Source of the DNA: Hymenobacter sedentarius
GTDB lineage: Bacteria; Bacteroidota; Bacteroidia; Cytophagales; Hymenobacteraceae
DNA length: 64,000 bases
NCBI RefSeq assembly: GCF_001507645.1
Contig: NZ_CP013909.1
Coordinates: 434,001-498,000, forward strand
Direction: 5' to 3'
Shown here: positions 34,730 to 43,885 of the stretch, piece by piece
How the letters are laid out: every line of letters begins with the position of its first letter
How positions within the stretch are numbered: the first letter of the stretch is position 1
Notes under the pieces: generated by a model
What the model saw: the letters and a program-made list of their open reading frames with translations, nothing else
Databases searched by the model: none
Told to the model about the DNA's origin: nothing
Position numbers and translations under genes: made by a program

Positions 34730-35497
34730 TTAAAACGACTGGATGATGGCCGTGAAGTCCGCCGCTTTCAGCGAAGCCCCGCCAATCAGTCCGCCGTCAA
34801 CATCGGGCTGCGAAAAAAGCTCCCGCGCGTTCTGCGCATTGGCCGAGCCGCCGTAGAGAATGGTAGTGTCGAGAGCAGCTTTGGCATCGTAGGCGCGGGC
34901 AATGCGCTCCCGGATGAAGGCGTGTACTTCCTGCGCCTGCGCGCTGGTGGCGGTGCGGCCCGTGCCAATGGCCCAGATGGGCTCGTAGGCGACAGTGACT
35001 TGGTCAAACTCCTCGTTGCTGAGGTGGAACAGCCCGTCGGTGAGTTGCTTGCCGATGTAGTCGAAGGTCTCGTCCGATTCACGCGTATCGAGCGACTCGC
35101 CCACGCAGAAAATGGGCTTCAGGCCGGCGGCCAGGGCCGCTTTCAGCTTCTGGCTCAGCAGCTCGTCGTCTTCGCGGAAGTACTGTCGGCGCTCCGAGTG
35201 GCCCAGGATAACGTATTCGCAGCCCACCGAAGCCAGCATCTTGGCCGAAACCTCGCCGGTGAAAGCACCGCTTTCTTTCTGGTGGCAGTTCTGCGCGCCG
35301 AGGTGAAACTTGCCGCGCTGCGGCAGGGCCTGCCCCACGCCGTGCAGCAGCGGAAACGGCGGGCAGATAACGATTTCGGGGGCATTGGCGCCAGCGGCGG
35401 CCGAGCCGGCCAAGCTGGTAATTTCACTTACCAGGGCCAAGCCCTCGGGGTAAGTCAGGTTCATTTTCCAATTGCCGGCAACGAGATTTTTGCGCAT
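34730..35497 (-). CDS. tpiA: Triose-phosphate isomerase
   Basis: 255 residues, the standard length. GNWKMN has Lys11, ILGHSERRQYF has the electrophile His100, AYEPIWAIGTGRTATSAQAQ has the catalytic base Glu172, and LYGGSANAQNARELF gives the phosphate-binding loop. It interconverts dihydroxyacetone phosphate and glyceraldehyde-3-phosphate. Monocistronic by appearance. Confidence 0.97.
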   Translation of the reverse strand: MRKNLVAGNWKMNLTYPEGLALVSEITSLAGSAAAGANAPEIVICPPFPLLHGVGQALPQRGKFHLGAQNCHQKESGAFTGEVSAKMLASVGCEYVILGHSERRQYFREDDELLSQKLKAALAAGLKPIFCVGESLDTRESDETFDYIGKQLTDGLFHLSNEEFDQVTVAYEPIWAIGTGRTATSAQAQEVHAFIRERIARAYDAKAALDTTILYGGSANAQNARELFSQPDVDGGLIGGASLKAADFTAIIQSF

Positions 35498-35595
35498 AAG
35501 CTGAAGGTGCGATAAGCGTGAAGTTCAATCGCACAAAGCTAACAGCGCCTGCCGCGTCGCAGCCATCGCATCTTATTCGCCACAGCGGCGCCGCA

Positions 35596-36486
35596 CTATT
35601 CGCCCGTGCGCATTTCCCTGGCGGCGCGGGCAGCTGCAATCTCGGCTTCGACTGCCGCTACGGCTTCGTCGCGCAGCTGCCAGGGCGTTTTGCGGCCGCC
35701 GCGGCGCGACAATACAATGCCCAGCACCGTGACTGCCACGGCCCCGGCCAGCGCCGCCCAGCCCAACTCGGGTATTTCGCGCAAGCGCACCACCCAAATG
35801 GCCACCAGGGCCCAGGCCAGTACCAACGGGAACGCCATGTCCCGAAAGACCCGGCTGATTATCAAACCTAAAGCCACAATCACAAGCAGCAGCCCCAGCG
35901 TCATCGTGACCGAGAGGCCCTCGGCGGTCTGCCACCCCAACTCCCGCAGCCCAATGGTGATGTTGATAACCGAGGCCACCGAAATCCAGCCCAGGTACAG
36001 CGAGAAGGGCACCCCAATCCAGGCCGGAGCAGCCCCGGCAAAAATGCGCCGCCGGGTGCGGCCGTACGCCACAATCAGGGAAAGCAGAATGAGTAGCATT
36101 ACCCCCACGCTGGGGATAATCTGCTCGTAGGCAAACAGCACGACCCAGGCGCCGGTGGCCACATTGGCCAGCGTGAGCGGCTTGGCCAGAGCGTCGGGCA
36201 GCGACAACTGCCGTTGGGCGGGCAACAGCTGCCAAATGGCATACACCGCCAACCCCAAAAATATCAGGCCCCAGATGCTGAAGGCATAGCCCGCCGGCGT
36301 GAGCAAGGTAGGGTATCTGGCCGACACCATGCCCATGGTTTGCCCGGAAAAGGGGTGGGTGTTCGAATAGTAGCTGAGAAAGATGTTGCCAAAAATGGCC
36401 AACGCCGTCAGCCACCGCCACAGCCTTCCCATGAAGGTGCGGTTGGGGGAAGCGTAATTATCTGGGGCCGGCGAGGGTGCGAGCAT
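35596..36486 (-). CDS. TspO/MBR-related polytopic membrane protein
   Basis: 296 residues with about eight or nine hydrophobic segments. TPAGYAFSIWGLIFLGLAVY resembles the first conserved loop and helix of TspO/MBR (tryptophan-rich sensory) proteins, and the length fits the longer, duplicated-helix relatives often annotated that way in Bacteroidota. A charged alanine-rich tail (about 268-296) ends the protein. Function unknown; porphyrin or lipid sensing is family lore only. Confidence 0.7.
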   Translation of the reverse strand: MLAPSPAPDNYASPNRTFMGRLWRWLTALAIFGNIFLSYYSNTHPFSGQTMGMVSARYPTLLTPAGYAFSIWGLIFLGLAVYAIWQLLPAQRQLSLPDALAKPLTLANVATGAWVVLFAYEQIIPSVGVMLLILLSLIVAYGRTRRRIFAGAAPAWIGVPFSLYLGWISVASVINITIGLRELGWQTAEGLSVTMTLGLLLVIVALGLIISRVFRDMAFPLVLAWALVAIWVVRLREIPELGWAALAGAVAVTVLGIVLSRRGGRKTPWQLRDEAVAAVEAEIAAARAAREMRTGE

Positions 36487-36644
36487 GAGCGGGAATTAAA
36501 GCACGTAACCTACGTATCGGTCGGGGCAGGTGGATTAACGGTCAGTGGAGCTGCTTATCCCTTGATAATTAGCTCCACTTACCGCCTTCCTAACCTCTTC
36601 TGCTGCACTACGGCAGGCAGCTACGGCGGTTTCGGGCTGTAACG

Positions 36645-39485
36645 TTACACTTTCTCCGCCAAAAACCGCGCTGTGTGGTTGGTGTCCTTCAATTTCACCA
36701 TCTCTTCGGGCGTGCCTTCGAAGAGCAAATGGCCACCGTTGAGGCCGCCTTCCGGCCCTAGGTCGATGAGCCAGTCGGCACACTTGATGATGTCGACGTT
36801 GTGCTCGATGATGAGCACGGAGTTGCCCTGCTCCACCAGCGCGTTCAGGGCCGTGAGCAGCTTGCTGATGTCGTGGAAGTGCAGGCCGGTGCTGGGCTCG
36901 TCGAAGATGAACAGGATTTTGTCCTGCTGCAGCGTGGCGCCTTTGGTGAGGAAGGAAGCCAGCTTCACGCGCTGGGCTTCGCCACCGCTCAGCGTGTTGG
37001 CCGACTGCCCGAGGCGGATGTAGCCCAAGCCCACGTCTTCGAGCGGCTTGAGGCGCTCGGCTACTTTGGGCTGGCCTTTGAAGAACTGGACGGCATCGGT
37101 CACGGTCAGCTCCAGCACTTCGTCGATGCCTTTGTCCTGAAACTTGATGTCCAGAATGTCCTGCTTGAACTTGCGGCCGCCGCAACCTTCGCAGGTCAGG
37201 TAGATGTCGGCCATGAACTGCATTTCAATCTTTACCTGGCCTTCGCCCTGGCACACCTCGCAGCGGCCGCCGTCGATGTTGAAGGAGAAGTGCGAGGGCT
37301 TGAGGCCACGCGCCTTGGCCAGCGGCTGCTCCGAAAACAGCGTTCGAATGGCGTCGTAGGCCTTCACGTAAGTCACGGGGTTGGAGCGCGACGACTTGCC
37401 GATGGGGTTCTGGTCGACGAACTCGACGTGCGTTACCTGCCCGTTTACGCCGGTGAGGCGGTCGAATTTGCCGGTGCTTTCGCCGGCGCCGCCCCCCAGC
37501 ATTTTCATCAAGGCCGGGGCCAGGATGCGCTTGATGAGCGTGGACTTGCCCGAGCCAGATACGCCCGTTACAACGGTCATCACGCCCAGCGGAATCTTCA
37601 CGCTCACGTTTTTGAGGTTGTTTTCGCGGGCGCCGGTTAGCTCCAGGGCGTTGCGCCAGGGGCGGCGCACTTTGGGCACGGGCACTTCCATTTTGCCGCT
37701 CAGGTACTGGCCGGTGTAGGTTTCGGTGTCCTGCAGGAGCTGCGCCATGGTGCCCTGGAACATCAGGTTGCCGCCGCCGCTGCCGGCTTCGGGGCCGATG
37801 TCGATAATCTGGTCGGCCGCTTCCATCATCTTCTCTTCGTGCTCCACCACCACCACGGTATTGCCCAGCTGCTGCAGGGAGCGCAGCACGCCGATGAGCT
37901 GCTCAGCATCCTTGGGGTGCAGGCCAATGCTGGGCTCGTCGAGCACGTACATGGAGCCCACCAAGGCCGAGCCCAGGGAAGTAGCGAGCGAAATGCGCTG
38001 GCTTTCGCCGCCACTCAGCGTATTGCTCAAGCGGTTCAGGGTGAGGTATCCCAGACCTACGCGGTTGAGGTAGCCCAGGCGGTTGGTGATTTCGGTTACG
38101 AGGCGCTCGGCCACTTTGGCGTCGTGCTCGCTCAGGGTCAGGTTTTCGAAGAAGTTTAGCGCGTCGGAGATGGGCAGCAGCACGATGTCGGCAATGCTGC
38201 GGCCGTCGATGCGCACGTACTGGGCGTCTTTGCGCAGGCGGGTGCCGCGGCAGTCGGGGCAGGTGGTGCGGCCGCGGTAGCGGCTTTGCAGCACCCGGTA
38301 CTGGATTTTGTGGGTCTGCTCGCTCACCCACTTAAAGTACTTGTCGAGGCCGTCGAAGTACTTGTTGCCGGTCCAGAGCAGGCGCTGCTCGGCGTGGCTG
38401 AGCTCGCTGTAGGGGCGGTGAATGGGAAAGTCGAAGCGGATGCCGTTTTTCAGCAGCGGCTTAAGCCACTCGCCCTGCTTCTCGGTACGCCAGGGAGCGA
38501 TGGCGCCCTCGTACACGGTCATGCTCTTGTCTGGAATTACCAGGTCTTCATCAATGCCCAGCACCGAGCCAAAGCCCTCGCAGGTCTGGCAGGCCCCGTA
38601 GGGGTTGTTGAAGGAGAAGAAGTTGACGCTGGGCTCCTCAAACACGATATCATCCAGCTCAAACTTGTCGGAGAAGGTGCGGGTCTCGTCTTCGTTCAGG
38701 CGCAGCAGGCAGGTGCCGTGGCCTTCGAAAAAGGCGGTCTGCACCGAGTCAGACAGTCGGAACAGCAGGTCCTCGTCGTTGGGCCGAAGCACGGCGCGGT
38801 CTATCATGATGAAGACGTCGCCTTTAACTTCGGGCTGGCCCTCGCCTATCAGGTCCTCAATCTGGGAGGTCACGCCGTTCACCACCACGCGGCTGTAGCC
38901 TTTCTGCAGCAGCAAATCCAACTCCTTGCTCATGGGGCGGGTTTTGTCGGCGCGGTAGAGCGGGGCCAGAATCATGGCCTTGGTGCCGTCGGGCTGGGTG
39001 GCCAAAAAATCGACCACGTCGGCCACGTTGTCCTTGCGCACCTGCTCGCCGCTCACGGGCGAAAACGTGCGGCCCACCCGCGCAAACAGCAGCTTGAGGT
39101 AGTCGTAAATCTCGGTGCTGGTGCCCACCGTCGAGCGGTTGTTCTTGATGCTGACCTTCTGCTCGATGGCAATGGCCGGCGAGATGCCGCGGATGTAGTC
39201 CACGTCGGGCTTGTCCATGCGGCCCAAAAACTGGCGGGCATAGCTGCTCAGGCTTTCCACGTACATGCGCTGGCCTTCAGCATACAAGGTATCAAAGGCC
39301 AGGCTCGACTTGCCCGAGCCGCTCAGGCCCGTGATGACGATAAACTGGTTGCGCGGCAGGGCTACGCTGAGGTTTTTGAGGTTGTGAACCCGGGCATTCT
39401 TGATGAGGATGAATTCGCGCGGGTCGAGGTTATCAATGGCATTGTCGGCGGGGGCCGAAACTTGCAACGAGTCTTTTTTGGGCAT
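36645..39485 (-). CDS. uvrA: Excinuclease ABC subunit A
   Basis: 946 residues, full length. The two ATPase modules have Walker A motifs TGLSGSGKSSLAFDTLYAEG and TGVSGSGKSTLIKRI, and signatures LSGGESQRISLATSLGSALV and LSGGEAQRVKLASFLTKG. Zinc modules are CPDCRGTRLRKDAQ and CEVCQGEGQ...CEGCGG. It scans DNA for bulky lesions with UvrB in nucleotide excision repair. uvrA is usually far from uvrB, and no partner is in the window. Confidence 0.98.
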   Translation of the reverse strand: MPKKDSLQVSAPADNAIDNLDPREFILIKNARVHNLKNLSVALPRNQFIVITGLSGSGKSSLAFDTLYAEGQRMYVESLSSYARQFLGRMDKPDVDYIRGISPAIAIEQKVSIKNNRSTVGTSTEIYDYLKLLFARVGRTFSPVSGEQVRKDNVADVVDFLATQPDGTKAMILAPLYRADKTRPMSKELDLLLQKGYSRVVVNGVTSQIEDLIGEGQPEVKGDVFIMIDRAVLRPNDEDLLFRLSDSVQTAFFEGHGTCLLRLNEDETRTFSDKFELDDIVFEEPSVNFFSFNNPYGACQTCEGFGSVLGIDEDLVIPDKSMTVYEGAIAPWRTEKQGEWLKPLLKNGIRFDFPIHRPYSELSHAEQRLLWTGNKYFDGLDKYFKWVSEQTHKIQYRVLQSRYRGRTTCPDCRGTRLRKDAQYVRIDGRSIADIVLLPISDALNFFENLTLSEHDAKVAERLVTEITNRLGYLNRVGLGYLTLNRLSNTLSGGESQRISLATSLGSALVGSMYVLDEPSIGLHPKDAEQLIGVLRSLQQLGNTVVVVEHEEKMMEAADQIIDIGPEAGSGGGNLMFQGTMAQLLQDTETYTGQYLSGKMEVPVPKVRRPWRNALELTGARENNLKNVSVKIPLGVMTVVTGVSGSGKSTLIKRILAPALMKMLGGGAGESTGKFDRLTGVNGQVTHVEFVDQNPIGKSSRSNPVTYVKAYDAIRTLFSEQPLAKARGLKPSHFSFNIDGGRCEVCQGEGQVKIEMQFMADIYLTCEGCGGRKFKQDILDIKFQDKGIDEVLELTVTDAVQFFKGQPKVAERLKPLEDVGLGYIRLGQSANTLSGGEAQRVKLASFLTKGATLQQDKILFIFDEPSTGLHFHDISKLLTALNALVEQGNSVLIIEHNVDIIKCADWLIDLGPEGGLNGGHLLFEGTPEEMVKLKDTNHTARFLAEKV

Positions 39486-39651
39486 AAACGAACCAACAGC
39501 TAGAAGGGGCCGGAAGGTTTCGGCCGGATGCAGTTGCTTGGGACTGCGAAGGTACGGCCGGGGCTAAAGCCGCGGCATGGTAGCCCGGCAATACCCCGGT
39601 ATCGTGGTGCTTTGCCTAACATTACGCCACATTTCCCTTCTTCCGTTACGT

Positions 39652-40641
39652 ATGCCCTCTGCCAGTCCGCTCCCGGCTATCTACCAGGTTATTCAGCAGG
39701 TGCAAGCCCAGGCTGCCGCCAATGCCGTCCTTTTTCAGAACAACGAAGCCGCCACCCGGGCGGCCCTGATTGACCCGATTCTGCGGGCGTTGGGCTGGGA
39801 TACAAGCAACGTTCGGATGGTGGAACCCGAGCGCATGGTGGCCAACAAGCAAAAATTAGATTACCTGCTTAAAGACACCCAGGGTAAAACCTGCGCGGTG
39901 GTGGAAGCCAAAAAATTGGGTGAAAGCCTGGATAAGCTGGGCCACGTTGGCGCTCTAATTGGGTACGCGTTTTCGTTGAAGCCCAGAAAATTTTTCATCA
40001 CCGACGGCCTGAACTGGCATTGTTATTCGCCTGCTCACTCCAGCTACGAACCGGTTGGCACCCTAAACCTGCGGGATACGCCTCCGGTGGAGGCAGCGTT
40101 GCAACTTATTCAGTGGCTTGATGCCGCGTATGGCGGGCATGGTATCCACCTACCCCAGGTGGCCGCATCTGTGCCCCTGTTCCAGCAAAAATTGCCCGTT
40201 GCCAGCAGGCCGCCTATACTGGCAGTGCAGGCGCTACCGAAACCAAAGAAGCCCAAGGCAAACTCAGCAGGTTTTACGCCATTAAGCGAACTCAAGTTGA
40301 ATGAATTGCAGCCAGGCCATAAACCAACGCAATTACGACTGCCCGACGGCACTATTAAATCAATTGCTACCTGGAAGGAAATCCTGCTGGAAGCAACCCG
40401 GTATGTCTTGGCTAACACCCCTCATTTACCACTGCCCTTTTCTGATAAAGCGGGCAAAACCCGATTTCTAATTTCCCGCACAAAGCAGCCCATCGGCTCA
40501 AGCACTCCGGCTTTTTACCACGGCAATACGGTATACATCGGCACCAACTATAGTGCGGCCGACTGTCTGGCAAACGCCACCTTCGTGATGCAGCAGCTTT
40601 CTGCCCCGCTGCAAATTAGCCCTCTTGCAGTTTGCCTGTAG
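39652..40641 (+). CDS. HsdR_N-type nuclease-domain protein, stand-alone
   Basis: 329 residues from the ATG at 39652; the frame extends to 39577, overlapping nothing coding. Residues about 15-150 match the type I restriction HsdR N-terminal fold: EAATRAALIDPILRALGWD, then KLDYLL and CAVVEAKKLGESLDKLG give the D...E-x-K nuclease core, then FITDGLNWHCYSP. A low-similarity linker (about 175-225) leads to a C-terminal region (LRLPDGTIKSIATWKEILLE, SSTPAFYHGNTVYIGTNYSA). No helicase, methylase or specificity subunit is adjacent. Possible roles include defence or modified-DNA recognition; neither can be shown here. Confidence 0.82.
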   Translation: MPSASPLPAIYQVIQQVQAQAAANAVLFQNNEAATRAALIDPILRALGWDTSNVRMVEPERMVANKQKLDYLLKDTQGKTCAVVEAKKLGESLDKLGHVGALIGYAFSLKPRKFFITDGLNWHCYSPAHSSYEPVGTLNLRDTPPVEAALQLIQWLDAAYGGHGIHLPQVAASVPLFQQKLPVASRPPILAVQALPKPKKPKANSAGFTPLSELKLNELQPGHKPTQLRLPDGTIKSIATWKEILLEATRYVLANTPHLPLPFSDKAGKTRFLISRTKQPIGSSTPAFYHGNTVYIGTNYSAADCLANATFVMQQLSAPLQISPLAVCL

Positions 40642-40672
40642 CGGCCGGCCCACTTCCGAAGTTGACGGCGGC

Positions 40673-41090
40673 TTACTTGCCAATGGTGCGCCGCGCCGCA
40701 CGCAACCAAGCCTGCGCCAGGTCCACACTGCCAAACGAACGCATCTGTAGCTGGCTCCCTATTCCCAGATGCATGGCTTCGGCCGAAAGGGCGGCCATCG
40801 ACTCGGGGCTGACCACGTTGGCAAAATGCGTGAGCCCGTGCGCAATAGCCCGCGGGGCCCAGTTCGTAACATTCCACCGCGTGGTCCCACGGGCCCACTA
40901 CTTCGCGGTTGTCGTTGAGCAACAGGTGGCTTTTATTTTCCTCGAGCACGTGCAGACAGGAGTCTGCTCCGGCCACAATACCGGTATACGTCTGGTAACC
41001 AATCCAATTACTTTACACCCTCTCGTTTCTGTAATCGTACTCAATGGTATGATACACTTTACCAAAACCGTTGGTATATTCAATAATCAT
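40673..41090 (-). pseudogene. Decayed small gene of a Hymenobacter-type family (one stop, one frameshift)
   Basis: From an ATG at 41090 the minus strand reads MIIEYTNGFGKVYHTIEYDY, then reaches a TAA at 41013-41015 after 25 codons. It continues in frame as SNWIGYQTYTGIVAGADSCL and VLEENKSHLLLNDNREVVGP, then needs a one-base shift near 40873-40885 to continue as WAPRAIAHGLTHFANVVSPE and SFGSVDLAQAWLRAARRTIG, with a stop at 40673. The total of about 139 codons and the pattern (two halves, LLNDNREVVGPWD, FANVVSPES, final LAQAWLR) match a family of about 130-140-residue proteins of unknown function that I know from this group, and it resembles the intact gene at 51194. The reconstruction is by eye. 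Confidence 0.75.
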
Positions 41091-41382
41091 AGGAAATCCC
41101 GACAAAAGCAGCACGTTAAACGGGTTGCGCGCATTACTTGTAGCTGTTAAGTAGATTGGGCAGATCGAGATTGAAGATACAGGTATGATAATAGTGGCAG
41201 CATCTTACTACTCTAAGTATCGTATCCTAATAAGATTACAGGAAGCCAGTTGAACTCAGGCATCAGCGGATTAAAGGCATAGCTCCCTCACAAATCATAA
41301 CTTTATTAATATTTAATTATGTTAATTAATTTGATTTACGCTTCTTTTATTTGCGTCAATCCAGCAAATTGATACATTCCAC
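41091..41382. other. A/T-rich intergenic region upstream of the BLUF gene
   Basis: Base composition drops sharply to A/T-rich (for example 41296-41360). It holds no recognisable gene and probably contains the BLUF promoter. Confidence 0.5.
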
Positions 41383-41805
41383 ATGCACCACATTATCTAC
41401 ATGAGTCGCGCCGCGCATCCAATGAGCGACAACGATTTAGAATTTATTCTTCGCCAAGCACGCCTCAACAATGAGCAGCGGAACATTACCGGGGCACTGG
41501 CCTACGGCGACGGGCAGTTTATGCAAATTATGGAGGGTGAGAAGGCCGATTTAGATGCGGTTTATGAGGTTGTTTCCCGAGACCCCCGTCATAAGGGCCT
41601 CACCAAACTAGCCGACAAGGAAATCAGCCAACGCAGCTTTTCAGATTGGTCGATGGCCTTCCAAACGCTTTCGCCCGAGCAGTTTTATGAACTGGCAGGC
41701 TACACTGCCCCTAATGAGCTCAACGAGCAGGCTCACAACCTGAGCGCGGCCGATAACTTACTTTTTCAAATGATGAACACCTTTGGCCTTACGCAGCGGG
41801 CCTGA
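41383..41805 (+). CDS. BLUF-domain blue-light photoreceptor
   Basis: 140 residues, almost entirely one BLUF domain that binds FAD and rewires hydrogen bonds on blue light. The key residues are in place: Tyr6 in IIYMSRAA, Asn30 in LNNEQRNITGALAY, Gln48 in GQFMQIMEGEK, Trp89 and Met91 in RSFSDWSMAF, with DPRHKGL and EISQRSF between. After residue about 97 only a short helical cap remains, so there is no built-in output domain; it must signal to a partner protein. The start follows a very A/T-rich promoter region. Confidence 0.93.
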   Translation: MHHIIYMSRAAHPMSDNDLEFILRQARLNNEQRNITGALAYGDGQFMQIMEGEKADLDAVYEVVSRDPRHKGLTKLADKEISQRSFSDWSMAFQTLSPEQFYELAGYTAPNELNEQAHNLSAADNLLFQMMNTFGLTQRA

Positions 41806-42235
41806 TGCCGAGGGGCCTGTTCATTCGGCTTAGCCTAGCCACTGCCGTCGGCCAGCCATCTGCCCTGCCCAAATACGGTTCCCGGGCCATTTGCAGCAAC
41901 CGGCGGTGAAAGCATTGCCCAACTTGAACTACCCGTTCTGCAGGGCCACAGGGCCCCATTGGCACCCCAAGTAAGTATGGCTCCTTTCAGAGGCATTTGC
42001 GCCTTGCGCATCACCGCTCGTCCGCCATTGGATAGGTCGCCGCACAAAAGACTAAGTGAAGGTGCTTACCCGATAGCTGCTACCGAAATGGTCGGCCCGC
42101 AAGGCCGGCCATTCGTGTTTTCATGCGTACTTGTTTTCTGTCATGCCAAGCCTTGCCACGCATTTTTTTTGTTGCACTTTTCACCTTCTACAAGCTTTAT
42201 TTGACTTATAAAGACCATTATTATATTTCAATTTC
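41806..42235. other. 430-bp intergenic region
   Basis: No convincing gene. A minus-strand frame at 41835-42047 has no family-like features. The last 40 bp hold a promoter-like sequence for the hydrolase gene. Confidence 0.55.
42201..42229 (+). promoter_or_regulatory. Bacteroidota-type promoter upstream of the hydrolase gene
   Basis: TTGAC at 42201-42205 and TATATTTC at 42222-42229, 18 bp after the TTG, resemble the -33 TTG and -7 TAnnTTTG boxes (one mismatch at the end). The ATG at 42236 leaves a very short leader. Confidence 0.45.
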
Positions 42236-43726
42236 ATGATTCAGTATTTACTTACATCGGTGTATTTGGTTACCCTGCTGCTATTGCCACGACCCGATGC
42301 CGCCGCGCTGCCTGCTGCCCCCGCTCCGCTTAATGGCCAGTGGAAAGGCCCGCTCAAACTGCTCGGCGGCCAAATCACCGTTATCATTACCATTGTGCCC
42401 CTCACCAACGGCACGTACTACGGCGCCCTCGACGCGCCCCAGCAGCGCATCAGCCGCATGCCGGTGGCCGTGGAGCTGCACGGCACCGACCTCAAGCTGC
42501 GCATTGAGCAGGCTGGCAGCAGCTTCGTGGGCAAGGTGCTGAACGGCGGCGCCAAGTTCAGCGGCACCTGGACGCAGGCCGGCGTGAAAACTGCCATGGT
42601 GCTGCTGCGCGCCCCCTCGGCCAAGGCCGTAGCCGCTGCGCCGTTCCGGCCCACGCCGCCCTACCGCGTCTCCGAGGTGGTGTTCCCCAACCCCATCTCC
42701 CGGCAGAACCTGGGCGGCACGCTTACCGTGCCGGCGGGCGAAGGGCCTTTCCCGGCGGTAGTGCTCGTCTCTGACCTGGGTCCGCAGGGCCGTGAGGTGG
42801 AAGTATCGGGCTACCGCATGTTTGGGCAGCTGGCTGATTACCTCTCCCGCCACGGCATCGCGGTGCTGCGCTACGACGACCGCGGCGTGGGCAAATCGGG
42901 CGGCACCTACGCCAACGCCACCACGGCCGACCTGGTGACGGATGCGCAGGCGGCGCTGAACTTTTTGCGCACCCGCCCGCTGGTGGCGCCGCAGCGCGTG
43001 GGCCTGCTCGGGCACGGCGAAGGCGCCAACGTGGCCCTACTGGCCGCGGCGGTGCCCGGCCGGGCACCGGCTTTCGTGGTGTCGTTGGCCGGCTATGGCC
43101 AGCCGGGCTACAGCGTGCTGCTGCGCCAGCAAAACGAAATCATGCGCCTGACCGGCGCCAACGCCGCGGAAGTACAAGCGGCCCAGGACATCTACTACCG
43201 CACCGTGAGCACCATCCGCCAGACGCCGGACAATGCCGCCGCCAGCGCCAAAGTGGCGGCCATGCTCAGCGGGGCCAACACGGGCATTAACCCGGCCATG
43301 GCCCGCGCCCGCGCCGCGCAGCTCACCTCGCCGTGGTCGCGCTACTTCTTCGATTTCAGCCCTCTAACCCAGTTGAGCAAGGTTCAATGCCCCGTTCTGC
43401 TGCTCAACGGCACCGCCGATTTGCAGGTATCGGCCAAGCGCAACATGACGCCGCTGCGCCGGGGCCTGCACGCCTCCCACCGCCCCGTTTCGGCCTATCG
43501 GCTCGACGGCGTGAACCACTTGTTCCAGCCCGCCCCCGCCCAATGGCCCCTGGTAAACGGTGTGCAGCAAGCCACGTTCTCGCCCGTTGCCCTCAAGAAA
43601 ATCAACGACTGGGTGGCCGTTAAGTCCAAGCAGCCAACCGCAGCTCCGGTACGCGCGCCGCAGAAGCTGCCTTTCCCGGCACCCCGAATCACCAAAACGG
43701 GTAGCGTACCGCGCCTGCGCGGCTAG
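42236..43726 (+). CDS. Secreted alpha/beta hydrolase-like protein lacking the nucleophile serine
   Basis: 496 residues. A signal peptide (about 1-24) is followed by a small beta domain (about 33-130) and then an alpha/beta hydrolase domain from about 150: GYRMFGQLADYLSRHGIAVL, RYDDRGVGKSGG, then GLLGHGEGANVALLAA where family members have GHSEG. Codon 261 (43016-43018, GGC) is Gly instead of Ser. The acid (GTADLQVSAKRN) and His (DGVNHLFQPA) remain. The C-terminal 40 residues are a Pro/Lys-rich tail. Either a pseudoenzyme or an enzyme with a changed mechanism; the rest of the fold looks intact. Confidence 0.86.
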   Translation: MIQYLLTSVYLVTLLLLPRPDAAALPAAPAPLNGQWKGPLKLLGGQITVIITIVPLTNGTYYGALDAPQQRISRMPVAVELHGTDLKLRIEQAGSSFVGKVLNGGAKFSGTWTQAGVKTAMVLLRAPSAKAVAAAPFRPTPPYRVSEVVFPNPISRQNLGGTLTVPAGEGPFPAVVLVSDLGPQGREVEVSGYRMFGQLADYLSRHGIAVLRYDDRGVGKSGGTYANATTADLVTDAQAALNFLRTRPLVAPQRVGLLGHGEGANVALLAAAVPGRAPAFVVSLAGYGQPGYSVLLRQQNEIMRLTGANAAEVQAAQDIYYRTVSTIRQTPDNAAASAKVAAMLSGANTGINPAMARARAAQLTSPWSRYFFDFSPLTQLSKVQCPVLLLNGTADLQVSAKRNMTPLRRGLHASHRPVSAYRLDGVNHLFQPAPAQWPLVNGVQQATFSPVALKKINDWVAVKSKQPTAAPVRAPQKLPFPAPRITKTGSVPRLRG

Positions 43727-43885
43727 CTGCGGAGTGGGTTTGAGTTGGGCTGATGCGTGGTAGGAGTTGAGCCATAATCGGGCTTTATCCCTATACTTGC
43801 TTGCTGCAGTGAGGAAAGCTCTTCCCGGCTGCAGCTGCGCTCGTCTCTCCTACCATTTTCCAACCCTGCGTTGGAGCCTTCGCCC

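Noticed and set aside
40632..41150. 172-residue plus-strand open frame
   Set aside because: The opposite strand reads as a coherent protein after fixing one stop and one frameshift, with typical family strings. The plus frame has no such strings.
39577..41805. A complete restriction-modification or phage-defence operon
   Set aside because: Only one nuclease-domain gene is present. No methylase, helicase, toxin pair or other defence gene adjoins it, so only the single-gene hypothesis is kept.
41835..42047. 70-residue minus-strand open frame after BLUF
   Set aside because: No signal, motif or family resemblance, and the codon pattern is not distinct from the surrounding non-coding DNA.
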